Source: Mesobacillus boroniphilus JCM 21738
Lineage (GTDB): Bacteria > Bacillota > Bacilli > Bacillales > Cytobacillaceae
Direction: 5' to 3'
NCBI RefSeq assembly: GCF_000517385.1
Contig: NZ_BAUW01000003.1
Location: forward strand, 41,034-105,033
Length of the DNA stretch: 64,000 nucleotides
Part shown: piece after piece, positions 20,336 to 27,804 of the stretch
Position numbering within the stretch: position 1 is the stretch's first letter
Layout of the letters: each line of letters begins with the position of its first letter
The notes under the pieces: generated by a model
What the model was told of the DNA's origin: nothing
The model's input: only the letters and a program-made list of their open reading frames with translations
Databases searched by the model: none
Translations under genes and position numbers: made by a program

Positions 20336-20467
20336 AACAATTAAGTGATTGAACATTTCCGACACGCGGAATTGCACATTTGTGAAGCCAAATGGCTGGA
20401 TGACGGCAGAAACGGCTATATATAAGGCGGCCAAAATCCCGTTTCGGACAATCATTCTCGTATTCAT
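20336..20467 (-). pseudogene. queT: queT 5' fragment (queuosine precursor transporter)
   Basis: The first 44 codons match QueT, the S component of an ECF-type importer for queuosine precursors: MNTRMIVRNGILAALYIAVS, then QPFGFTNVQFRVSEMFNHL. After HLIV the frame runs into the inverted NUDIX half, so the remaining ~120 residues are missing. A preQ1-I riboswitch lies directly upstream, which confirms the identity of the fragment. Confidence 0.85.
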
Positions 20468-20476
20468 TTTTCATCT

Positions 20477-20514
20477 CTCCTAGTTTTTTTACGTGGGATG
20501 GTTACGAACCACGT
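20477..20514 (-). ncRNA. preQ1-I riboswitch upstream of queT fragment
   Basis: On the minus strand ACGTGG-TTCGTAACCATC-CCACGT is followed by an A-rich tail and CTAGGAGAG, then ATG of queT 10 nt later. The small stem, loop sequence and A-rich tail fit the preQ1 class I consensus. The 3' part overlaps the Shine-Dalgarno, which suggests control of translation initiation: preQ1 bound means queT off. Confidence 0.85.
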
Positions 20515-20700
20515 TATTTAAAAGCCAGTTTTATATTGTATAGGATAAAAGACCTTCTCACAATATAATTTTCTTAGAATAATAGTTGGAGGTCCAGCAT
20601 GAAATCTCAGTTTAAAGTATCTTTATTTTAAAATATATCATGGGGTTGTTATAATTTGGTGATAAGAACTTAGGCTACTTTAGATAAAGGGGTTATGTAA

Positions 20701-21546
20701 ATGTTTAATAGAGATATCAAGAAACATTGGACCGTTCAATATGAAGAGAGAGGGATGCCGCACGTCCAGGCAGGACTTGTACTTAATCCGCAAAACTGGA
20801 GGGAGTTGGATCCTTTCATTTTGATGGCGGAGGACTGGTTTAAGCGCGGGACGTTTTCCGATCACCCGCATCGCGGTTTCCAGACAATTACTTATATCAT
20901 TGACGGAAGGCTTGAGCACATTGACAACCATGGAGGTCACAGCATCCTGGAATCTGGTGATATCCAGTACATGAACGCCGGAAGCGGTGCGCGGCATGCT
21001 GAAGAGGCAGTGGATAATGATATAGCACATACACTGCAGCTCTGGCTGAATCTTCCTAAGGAACTGAAAGAAACAACCACTTCTTATCAAAACGTGTATT
21101 CCGAGCATGCACCTGTTGTCCAGTTTGAAGGCGGGACTTTAAAGGTGTATTCAGGAGAATCTGCTGGAGTGAAAGGGCCTCTCGAGCCATTAGTGCCTTT
21201 TACACTATCAGAAATCCAGCTAGCTGAAGGCGCGGACTTCTCATACGAATTGCCGGAATCACATAACGCATTCCTATATATACTTTCAGGTGATATCGAG
21301 GCCGGCTCAAGTCAAACAAACCTCAAAAAGTCTTCAGCGGCGACTTTGACTTTTAATGACGGAGGCGAAGGTACAAGCGGACTAATGCTGAAAGCGAATA
21401 AACGCTCAAAAGTATTGGTATATTCCGGGAAGCCAATCAAAGAGGAAGTGGTCGCCTACGGACCGTTTGTGATGAATTCGATGGAGGAAATTCGCCAGGC
21501 TTACCGTGATTATCAGGAAGGGAAGTTCGGCGAGGCGGCGGAATAA
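20701..21546 (+). CDS. pirin-family protein
   Basis: The 281-aa protein is a bicupin of the pirin family. The metal site is seen in FSDHPHRGFQTITYIIDGRLEHIDNHG (His residues near 60 and 100) and in GSGARHAEE. The C-terminal cupin carries SHNAFLYILSGDIE. Bacterial pirins are cytoplasmic metal-binding proteins, some with quercetinase activity; the physiological substrate here is unknown. AAAGGGG lies upstream of the ATG. It sits alone between the rearranged queT region and the Mn riboswitch. The frame is intact. Confidence 0.88.
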   Translation: MFNRDIKKHWTVQYEERGMPHVQAGLVLNPQNWRELDPFILMAEDWFKRGTFSDHPHRGFQTITYIIDGRLEHIDNHGGHSILESGDIQYMNAGSGARHAEEAVDNDIAHTLQLWLNLPKELKETTTSYQNVYSEHAPVVQFEGGTLKVYSGESAGVKGPLEPLVPFTLSEIQLAEGADFSYELPESHNAFLYILSGDIEAGSSQTNLKKSSAATLTFNDGGEGTSGLMLKANKRSKVLVYSGKPIKEEVVAYGPFVMNSMEEIRQAYRDYQEGKFGEAAE

Positions 21547-21577
21547 AGGATGGACCTTCCAGCTGAATTCCAAAGAA

Positions 21578-21606
21578 TTGACGGAATACAAATTGTCATG
21601 TATCAT
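21578..21606 (+). promoter_or_regulatory. sigma-A-type promoter of the Mn riboswitch leader
   Basis: TTGACG, a 17-bp spacer and TATCAT, ending about 27 bp before the aptamer. Confidence 0.75.
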
Positions 21607-21632
21607 AATCGTATACATTTGAATAGTTTCTC

Positions 21633-21726
21633 CTAAAGGGGAGTAGCTTTCACAACAGAGTCGTCATTACGGAGATCACTCCCGGCTTTGTTGGCAACGA
21701 TAGTTGTTAGCAAGACCTTTGCCATA
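21633..21726 (+). ncRNA. yybP-ykoY (Mn2+) riboswitch aptamer
   Basis: AAAGGGGAGTAGC opens the aptamer and CAAGACCTTTGCC closes it by pairing with the AAAGG arm. Inside are ATCACTCCCGGCTTTGTTGGC and GTTGTTAGCAAG. The ends and the internal CCCGGCTTTGTTGGC segment match the consensus I know for this manganese-sensing class. Known targets are Mn exporters (TerC, MntP, P-type ATPases); none is found downstream here. Confidence 0.88.
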
Positions 21727-21729
21727 TTT

Positions 21730-21784
21730 GGTGAAGGTCTTTATTTGTTTTCAGACCTTCACCTGAGCGGGTGAAGGTTTTTTT
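21730..21784 (+). terminator. riboswitch expression platform: antiterminator and terminator
   Basis: GGTGAAGGTCT at ~21730 can pair with AGACCTTCACC at ~21753-21763 (antiterminator). Alternatively, CCTTCACC (21756-21763) pairs with GGTGAAGG (21770-21777) followed by seven T (terminator). The two are mutually exclusive, as expected for a transcription-attenuating switch. Confidence 0.85.
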
Positions 21785-21934
21785 ATGGGTAATCAAATAA
21801 GGTTAGAAAAAGTGGTTTCTCACAAGCGCGTGCAAGAGCAAGGAATGTAGAAACATTTTTATAAATCATCTAAAGATATAATGAGGCATTTTCCTAACGA
21901 TAAACATAAATTTAAGTATTGGAGTGTGGATGTT

Positions 21935-22063
21935 GTGAAGAAAATAAAGACTAGTTTTAATGAACTTGTTAAAAAGAACAAGGAAGAATTGTTAGCAGAC
22001 CAAAAGCGGATCGAGAACATCGAGAAGCGGCTTGATGACAAATACACCAATCCAAAAAAATAA
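21935..22063 (+). CDS. FbpB-family small basic protein
   Basis: The 42-aa peptide, from GTG 21935, reads KKIKTSFNELVKKNKEELL with ADQKRIENIEKRLDDKY after it. This matches the FbpB-like family (SFEELVxENKxEL...IExxLxxK), small basic proteins proposed to assist the Fur-regulated sRNA FsrA in iron sparing. TTGGAG precedes the GTG. The same frame is open from ATG 21881, but that leader is not conserved in the family. I do not see a clear Fur box. It lies ~150 bp after the Mn switch terminator and may or may not be its target. Confidence 0.65.
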   Translation: MKKIKTSFNELVKKNKEELLADQKRIENIEKRLDDKYTNPKK

Positions 22064-22079
22064 ATAACGGAGGAACAAG

Positions 22080-22471
22080 ATGTTACTACGGAAGTATATG
22101 TCTTTGCTGGGAGTAGGCTCCGCCCAGATCGACCTGATTTTGGAGAAGGATGTTTTAGTCCCTGGTGATTCGGTGAATGGGAAATTTTTGATCAAGGGGG
22201 GGACGGTTGACCAGGATCTCCAGCTCATTGAGTGTGCCCTTGTCATGGTGAATTTGAAGACAGAAGCAGAAAAGGTACTGGATACTGTATCAATCGATGT
22301 ACAGTTGAGGATTCAGCCAGATGGAGATGATATGGTGCCGTTCAGTTTCCTGCTGCCCTTGGATGTCCCACCATCAAGCAAGGATATCTCTTATCATTTA
22401 AAACAAAGCTGGTCTTTAAACAGGGCGTTGAAAGCTGGGATGAAGACATGATCAAGGTGGTGAAGGGCTGA
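22080..22471 (+). CDS. Spo0M-like (arrestin-fold) protein, short form (frameshifted)
   Basis: The protein is about 130 aa when the break near 22401 is bridged (ATTTAAAACAAAG needs one more A). It shows LLGVGSAQIDLILEKDVLVPGD, IQPDGDDMVPFSFLLPLDVPPSS and, in the other frame, KLVFKQGVESWDED. These match the N-terminal arrestin-like domain of the sporulation-control protein Spo0M (258 aa in B. subtilis). Only that domain is present, so this is a short member. GGAGGAACAAG lies upstream of the ATG. It is 17 bp after the FbpB-like gene. Confidence 0.75.
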
Positions 22472-22538
22472 ACGGATGAATCTGTGCGTGTAAAAAACCG
22501 TCACCGCCTTTCGGCAATACAGTGAGAGGAGCGAGAGT

Positions 22539-23153
22539 ATGAATCAATATGAACATCTGGCAAATAGTGTTGTTTATTCTATCAGAGGAACAAAAGCTGC
22601 TTTGGTTCATAAAGATCCATCTCTAAAGCTGGTTGGAGAGGGAAGGAGCGCGTTCGCGTTCAGGATCAACGGTACAGATCTAGTTTTAAAGGTTTTTTTT
22701 CCGCAGTATGAGAAGATTGCAGCAGAAGAAGCAGGGATTTACAAGGAGCTTGCGGGAAATCCATTTTTCCCTTCTCTCCATGAATCGGGACGCAATTATT
22801 TAGTCATGGATTACGTCCGGGGCATGACGCTCTATCAATGTTTAGTTAATGGCATGCCGATTGCCGCCGGCCATATTGAGGAAGTCGATTATGCCCTTAA
22901 GCTTGCAAAAGAAAAAGGCTTGAATCCATCTGACATCCATTTGCGGAACATCATCATCACTCCAGATGATGAAGTCAAGCTTATAGATGTGGCTCGATTT
23001 CGGCAGACGAAGCAATGTTCTCAGTGGGAAGACTTAAAAAACGCTTTTTATAAATATTACAGGCATGAACGCTTCCCGAAAAAAATGCCAGAGCCAGCGA
23101 TGAATTTAATTGCTTTCTTTTATAAAAAAGGACTGTTCCCATCTATTACCTAA
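22539..23153 (+). CDS. small serine/threonine protein-kinase-like protein (YrzF-like)
   Basis: The 204-aa protein has a minimal kinase fold: GEGRSAFAFRINGTDLVLKVF is the glycine loop and catalytic lysine, YLVMDYVRGMTL is the hinge, LNPSDIHLRNIIITPDDEVKLIDVARF contains the catalytic-loop D/N and a DVA in place of DFG. It resembles B. subtilis YrzF. Substrates are unknown. The DFG change and the small C-lobe make activity uncertain. GAGAGGAG lies upstream of the ATG. The frame is intact. Confidence 0.75.
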   Translation: MNQYEHLANSVVYSIRGTKAALVHKDPSLKLVGEGRSAFAFRINGTDLVLKVFFPQYEKIAAEEAGIYKELAGNPFFPSLHESGRNYLVMDYVRGMTLYQCLVNGMPIAAGHIEEVDYALKLAKEKGLNPSDIHLRNIIITPDDEVKLIDVARFRQTKQCSQWEDLKNAFYKYYRHERFPKKMPEPAMNLIAFFYKKGLFPSIT

Positions 23154-23369
23154 TCTGGTATATGGCGCAGTTCTTTTTACATTTGCCGGGATAAGGTAAA
23201 AAAAGCTGGTTTACTTTGCCTGGAAATCAGATTCGTTGAATGTCCATAAGTTCAAAAACTTGTCCTGCCTTCTGAACCTGCGTTATGATGGATTATAAGA
23301 GTGTATTTTGGAATATAATCCGTAAAAGTATATATATAAAATTGTCATTGAACACATGGAGGAATCTAC

Positions 23370-24218
23370 ATGACCACAGAACTGCAAGCATTGGGAGAAG
23401 CAATTGTCAGCAGGAAGCATGAAATCGCCAAGGCGGTCCACGAAGACAGGTATTCTGAAGCGGTTTTGACAGAAGCTCAAAAATATGACCTTGGTAAAAT
23501 TGAACAGCAAATCCTCGAGATCCGGGCGGATTTCATTGAGTTATTCGGTCAAGCATTGATTGAGCATGAAGATCAAGAAAAGGTATTTGCTAAAATAACA
23601 AACTGGGGTAAAGAAACTGGCGAGTATATCTATAAGCTCGGCGCATCTCTTGATGAAGCACTTAAAGATACAAGCTTTTACCGTGAGCATATTTGGAAGG
23701 CAATCAAAGAAGAAGCAAAGGATATGCCTGCTTCAGCCATCTTTGGTGTTTTGGATATTATAGATCCATTGATGGACCATGCTATTTACAGCTTCAGCCT
23801 CACGTTTGTCGACGCGCACCAAAAGAGCCTTGAAAATGCAAAAACAGCATTGCTGGAACTGTCAGTGCCAGTCGTTCCATTAATGCCTGGAGTCGGTGTA
23901 TTGCCTCTTGTCGGTAATGTTGATACTGAAAGGGCCCAGCTATTGATGGAAGAAACATTGGACCAGGCTGTAAAACTCAAGCTTACTCACCTTATCTTTG
24001 ATGTGTCCGGAGTCATGATCGTAGATACGATGGTTGCGGACCAGCTGTTCAAGGTAATCAGCGCCCTATCACTAGTTGGGGTAAAGACCATCATGACCGG
24101 CATCCGTCCAGAGGTAGCCCATACAATGGTGACGCTTGGACTAAACCTTGAAGGTATAATGGTAAAATCAAATCTACATCAAGCATTCAAAGAAATCCAG
24201 ACTCTGCAAAATGCATAA
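23370..24218 (+). CDS. RsbR-type STAS-domain co-antagonist
   Basis: The 282-aa protein has an N-terminal all-helical, globin-like sensor region (residues 1-160) and a C-terminal STAS domain with VPVVPLMPGVGVLPLVGNVD and HLIFDVSGVMIVDTMVADQ. The threonine in VDTMVAD matches the residue phosphorylated by RsbT in RsbR paralogues. Such proteins assemble with RsbS into stressosomes and control the general stress response. No rsbS, rsbT or other stressosome gene is nearby, as is usual for paralogues such as YkoB, YojH and YqhA. GGAGG lies upstream of the ATG. The frame is intact. Confidence 0.87.
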   Translation: MTTELQALGEAIVSRKHEIAKAVHEDRYSEAVLTEAQKYDLGKIEQQILEIRADFIELFGQALIEHEDQEKVFAKITNWGKETGEYIYKLGASLDEALKDTSFYREHIWKAIKEEAKDMPASAIFGVLDIIDPLMDHAIYSFSLTFVDAHQKSLENAKTALLELSVPVVPLMPGVGVLPLVGNVDTERAQLLMEETLDQAVKLKLTHLIFDVSGVMIVDTMVADQLFKVISALSLVGVKTIMTGIRPEVAHTMVTLGLNLEGIMVKSNLHQAFKEIQTLQNA

Positions 24219-24221
24219 TTT

Positions 24222-24252
24222 GAAAAAGCTGCCCAGGCAGCTTTTTATTTTG
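24222..24252 (+). terminator. rho-independent terminator
   Basis: AAAAAGCTGCC pairs with GGCAGCTTTTT just after the stop. Confidence 0.85.
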
Positions 24253-24321
24253 CAAAAAAAGAGGAAAAACAATATAAGAAGAGAATTTTTATTTAACCTA
24301 TAAACAAAGTGATGATGTTTT

Positions 24322-24858
24322 ATGACTAAAATGAAGCCTAACAAAATTCATATCATCGGCTCTGTCGGAAGCGGGAAGACGACTCTGGCCAGAAGTCTGT
24401 CAGTCAGATTCAAATTACCGCATTATGAGCTTGACAATGTTGTTTGGAAGAGAACCGCTGGAGGAGATATCAGGCGGAGCGAAAAGGACCGAAATGAATA
24501 TTTGCAGTCAATCGCTAACACCGATTCATGGATAATCGAGGGTGTCCATTACGAATGGGTTGCGGAGAGCTTTCAAAAGGCAGATATAATCATTTTCTTG
24601 GACCTTTCCTATCGAAAAAGAAAATACAGGATCATCAGAAGATTCATCTTGCAAAAACTTGGAGTTGAAAAGGCTAATTACGCTCCAACTTTTAAGATTT
24701 TCAGGAAGATGTTTGTTTGGAACAGGTATTTTGAAGAAAAGAGCAGACAGGAAATTATGACAATGCTTGGCACCCACCAGAATAAACTGTGCATTATAAA
24801 AGAGGCTATAGAGCTTGAGAAAAATATATTCCCGGAGGCGATGGCATGGAAGAGCTAA
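24322..24858 (+). CDS. P-loop kinase-like protein (FlaR / topology-modulation type)
   Basis: The 178-aa protein has Walker A IIGSVGSGKTTLARSLS at residues ~9-25, then LPHYELDNVVWKRTAGG and a SWIIEGVHYEW segment. These define the FlaR/DNA-topology-modulation group, related to adenylate kinases. The physiological substrate is not known despite the old name. The stop overlaps the next gene by 13 nt (its GGAGG lies inside this gene), so the two are co-translated. The frame is intact. Confidence 0.82.
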   Translation: MTKMKPNKIHIIGSVGSGKTTLARSLSVRFKLPHYELDNVVWKRTAGGDIRRSEKDRNEYLQSIANTDSWIIEGVHYEWVAESFQKADIIIFLDLSYRKRKYRIIRRFILQKLGVEKANYAPTFKIFRKMFVWNRYFEEKSRQEIMTMLGTHQNKLCIIKEAIELEKNIFPEAMAWKS

Positions 24859-25298
24859 CCATACGACCAGCTGAAGAACAAGATATTCCAAAGTTATACC
24901 ATTTAATGACCCAATACATTGTTGATTTTTACAAGCAACCAGAACCACATGAAGCAGAATTGAAAAATTTGATTCAACACTTGCAAAGTCACCCTGAATC
25001 GGGTTTGCAATTTGTGGCTGAAAAAGAAGGAGAAATCGTGGGATTTGCAACCCTGTATTATACTTTCAGCACTCTCCAGGTTAAACGAGCGGCAATTCTT
25101 AATGACTTATTCGTTTCAGCCGAGGCAAGAGGCCAAAAGGCGGGCGAGCAGCTTTTTGCAAAATGCCTCGCACATGTCAGGGAAAATAATTTCGCTTATA
25201 TGACATGGGAAACGGCCAAGGATAACTTCGTTGCCCAAGGGCTTTACAATAAAATGGGTGGAAGGCAATCAGACTGGCTGGTTTACGAAATAGAATAG
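24846..25298 (+). CDS. GNAT-family N-acetyltransferase
   Basis: The 150-aa protein starts LTIRPAEEQDIPKLYHLM. The acetyl-CoA site appears as ILNDLFVSAEARGQKAGEQLF (Q/RxxGxG/A motif), followed by MTWETAKDNFVAQGLYNKMGG. The substrate is unknown. The start overlaps the FlaR-like gene and has GGAGGCG upstream. The frame is intact. Confidence 0.85.
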   Translation: MEELTIRPAEEQDIPKLYHLMTQYIVDFYKQPEPHEAELKNLIQHLQSHPESGLQFVAEKEGEIVGFATLYYTFSTLQVKRAAILNDLFVSAEARGQKAGEQLFAKCLAHVRENNFAYMTWETAKDNFVAQGLYNKMGGRQSDWLVYEIE

Positions 25299-25407
25299 GT
25301 ATGCATTGTGGGGAATGATAAGCTTACCTCTCCGAGTCGAATCTCGTGTATTTTACAAGATTTACACCTATACTATAGTGTGAAATAACCAACTGGAGGG
25401 ATCCATA

Positions 25408-26111
25408 ATGCAGATTGAAATGTGGACAGACTTTGCTTGACCGTTCTGCTATATTGGCAAAAGGCGTCTGGATGACGCTATTAAACAGATCGATCACCCA
25501 ATTGAAGTGACGTATCGATGCTTCGAGCTTGATCCGAACATGGGACGGGACATTGAGTATAATATATATGAAGGTTTAGCGAAGAAATATGGAATGAGTG
25601 TAGCCCAGGCGAAAGCGAGCACGGCTAATATGGTGCAAATGGCCAGGGAAGCCGGCCTTGAATATAATATGGACACGCTCATTTTAACCAATACATTTGA
25701 TGCCCACCGTTTGACGATGTTTGCGAAAAAGCATGGCTGATGGCAGAGATGACCGAAAGAATTTTACGTGCCTATTTTACCGAATCGAAGCACATTGGGG
25801 ACCATGGAACATTGACAGAGCTTGCTGCAGAGGTCGGGCTTGATCGTGAAGCAGTAGAGAAAATGCTTGCAAGCGATGAAATGGCTGAGGAAGTCCGAGC
25901 TGATGAAAGCACTGGCCAGCAGTATGGCATCACAGGTGTACCATTCTTCCTGATCAATAAGAAGTATGCCATTACTGGCGCACAGCCGACTGATGTAATA
26001 GTCCAGTCATTGAAAAAGGTCATTGCCGAAAATCAGATCACCGTTTTGAACAGTGATGACAGCATGATTTGTGATGACGATGGTTGTGAGATTCCTAATA
26101 AAAAGAACTAG
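25408..26111 (+). CDS. DsbA/FrnE-like oxidoreductase with in-frame TGA at the active-site Cys (also frameshifted)
   Basis: The ~234-aa thioredoxin-fold protein of the DSBA/FrnE group begins MQIEMWTDFA at ATG 25408 with GGAGGG upstream. Codon 11 is TGA (25438-25440) where the family has the first cysteine of the CPFC catalytic pair; the sequence reads *PFCYIGKRRLDDAI. Later segments (YRCFELDPNM, ITGVPFFLINKKYAITGAQ with the cis-proline) are conserved. A second break near 25737 (GGCTGATGG for GGCCTGATGG) is a one-base homopolymer loss. The TGA is a substitution of TGC, or selenocysteine, or a sequencing error; see findings. Annotated as one gene. Confidence 0.75.
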
Positions 26112-26132
26112 TCCACGGACTAGTTCTTTTCT
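26101..26132. terminator. bidirectional terminator over the stop codon
   Basis: AAAAGAACTAGT pairs with ACTAGTTCTTTT. It includes the TAG stop of the FrnE-like gene and serves the convergent nitroreductase. Confidence 0.85.
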
Positions 26133-26138
26133 ATGTGC

Positions 26139-26765
26139 TTATATAAATTCAACTATTTCCTCGACCGGAATGCGAGTCGTAGGATGTCCTGGTGCAGCAG
26201 CCTTTCCAAGAGCCAGCAGCAGGACTGGCATGTAGCGGTCATCAATGTTGAATTTCTCGATGAATTGCTGTTTGTTGAATCCGCCCATTGGTACAGTATC
26301 ATAACCTCGTGCTCTGGCAACCAGCATGAGTTGCATGGAAACAAGACCGGCATCAAAGGACGCGATGTTCTCTCTTATTCCAATGGGTGCAGCAGGGTAT
26401 AATTTATTCGTGTTCTCAATCATTCTGCTCATTGTTGTTTCGTCCATGTATCCAGCTTCGAAAGAACTGCGGTATACTCTCTCGCCATTATGATACATTT
26501 CTCTGTCGCCTAGAACCGCAATAACCGCTGAAGCAGTTTCGACCTGCTCCTGATTGTTGGCGATCATTCTTAGTTCTTTTTTGGTTTCCTCATCCTGGAT
26601 GACGAGGAACTTCCATGGCTGGAGATTGCTTGAAGAAGGTGCCAGGGTTGCTTCTTTTAAAATATCTAAAATCTCTTCTTGTGAAATCTTGAGGTTAGGG
26701 TCATATTTTCTGACAGAACGGCGTTCACGAATTACCGTGGCCAGGCTAGTCTCAGATGTGTTCAT
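26139..26765 (-). CDS. NAD(P)H nitroreductase family protein
   Basis: The 208-aa FMN-dependent nitroreductase has IRERRSVRKYDPNLKIS (FMN phosphate-binding arginines) and LKEATLAPSSSNLQPWKFLVI at the N-terminus, and MPVLLLALGKAAAPGHPTTRIPVEEIV at the C-terminus. Such enzymes reduce quinones and nitroaromatics. ATG 26765 follows GGAGG; an upstream in-frame ATG at 26804 lacks a site and lies in the operator region. Two palindromes sit just upstream. The frame is intact. Confidence 0.85.
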   Translation of the reverse strand: MNTSETSLATVIRERRSVRKYDPNLKISQEEILDILKEATLAPSSSNLQPWKFLVIQDEETKKELRMIANNQEQVETASAVIAVLGDREMYHNGERVYRSSFEAGYMDETTMSRMIENTNKLYPAAPIGIRENIASFDAGLVSMQLMLVARARGYDTVPMGGFNKQQFIEKFNIDDRYMPVLLLALGKAAAPGHPTTRIPVEEIVEFI

Positions 26766-26787
26766 ATCTATTCCTCCAAAGTTGTAG

Positions 26788-26825
26788 TTACTTTTAGTAA
26801 GCATTAATCAGGTTACTATTAGTAA
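26788..26825. promoter_or_regulatory. twin palindromic operator of the nitroreductase gene
   Basis: TTACTTTTAGTAA (26788-26800) and TTACTATTAGTAA (26813-26825) are near-identical inverted repeats with centres 25 bp apart, 25-60 bp upstream of the start. TACT/AGTA half-sites recall operators of HxlR-type quinone sensors (YodB/CatR/HypR), which control nitroreductases in B. subtilis. The regulator assignment is inference. Confidence 0.6.
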
Positions 26826-26987
26826 GTGTTGAAGTCAAACAAGTCAACCCGAATCCTCCATTCCAATAACTGGACATTCTAATGATCGTTGTTCTCATCC
26901 GGAATTATCGTCACGAAGGATGTATCCGATAATGTAGTTGCTGGGGGAATCACACGAGACTCACCAAAGAGATTTAGATATAAATAA

Positions 26988-27016
26988 AGGGTGCCCGTTT
27001 TTTCACGGGACACCCT
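26988..27016 (-). terminator. terminator of the PH-domain gene
   Basis: AGGGTGTCCCGT pairs with ACGGGCACCCT (minus strand), directly after the stop. Confidence 0.8.
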
Positions 27017-27739
27017 CTACTTTGTTTTTTCTGATAGAATGTCATACCATTCTTCGGTTTCATCTGGATTCTTGCTGCTGATGAAAATCTTGTCATTGTC
27101 CGTTTCGATGAATAAATAAGGCGGTGAATCTTTGTGGATGAAAAGCAGGCTGCTCCCGTATTCCTCTACCTTGAAAATGCCCTTTGCCATTGTTGCAAGA
27201 CCGAACCCATTTTGTTTCCATGTCACTTCTGGCATTTCCTCTAAAAGTTCAACATGACGAATTTCTGCATATTCCCATTCTCCGCCATACATGCCTGTGA
27301 TTTCAAAAGAATCCTCATAGTCCTTCATTTCAAAGTCCTGGTACCCTATAAAGAAAAGCCATACAGTAAACCCAATGGTTCCAATGGCGAGAAGGCTACT
27401 GAAGATATAGCTCCGCTTACGCTTCTCTTTTATTTCATATTTTGAAAGATAAATGAGACCGCCGAGAAGGAATACCATCATAAAACCGAACTGAACCTCG
27501 ATCGAATATTGGAAAGATGTGAAACTTAAAGGCAGCAGAATGACCATCCCCGCTGCAGTAGCGCTCATCAGCTTCCCGACTCTTTGCGGATAGCCATTCT
27601 TGATTAATTGCTGCTGCTCATCCTTCGGTTTGCCATTGAAATTAGAAATAAGCCAGTACCATTCCTTTTTTACAATCGCCCAGCCAAAGAACAGGAACAA
27701 AACAATAATAAAAAGCTGGATACCGATAAAAAGAGTCAT
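27017..27739 (-). CDS. membrane protein with DUF3784-like N-terminus and PH-like C-terminal domain
   Basis: The 240-aa protein has four TM helices in the first ~130 residues (IQLFIIVLFLFFGWAIV, AAGMVILLPLSF, FGFMMVFLLGGLIYL and SSLLAIGTIGFTVWLFF). The soluble C-terminal ~110 residues (EITGMYGGEWEYAEI, SLLFIHKDSPPYLFIET, DEIFISSKN-like) have the look of a bacterial PH domain. Function unknown. The frame is intact. Confidence 0.65.
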   Translation of the reverse strand: MTLFIGIQLFIIVLFLFFGWAIVKKEWYWLISNFNGKPKDEQQQLIKNGYPQRVGKLMSATAAGMVILLPLSFTSFQYSIEVQFGFMMVFLLGGLIYLSKYEIKEKRKRSYIFSSLLAIGTIGFTVWLFFIGYQDFEMKDYEDSFEITGMYGGEWEYAEIRHVELLEEMPEVTWKQNGFGLATMAKGIFKVEEYGSSLLFIHKDSPPYLFIETDNDKIFISSKNPDETEEWYDILSEKTK

Positions 27740-27804
27740 TGACGATCACCCCTAGAATAAATCATTACCTAATAATACGGATGTACTTGAACACAAGTTT
27801 CACT

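Noticed and set aside
19955..20467. A 170-codon minus-strand ORF as a single novel gene
   Set aside because: It is a chimera of queT codons, an inverted NUDIX half and antisense of the NUDIX start.
20599..20631. GGAGG followed by ATG and ten codons (MKSQFKVSLF)
   Set aside because: Too short. It may be the stump of a deleted gene, but nothing supports function.
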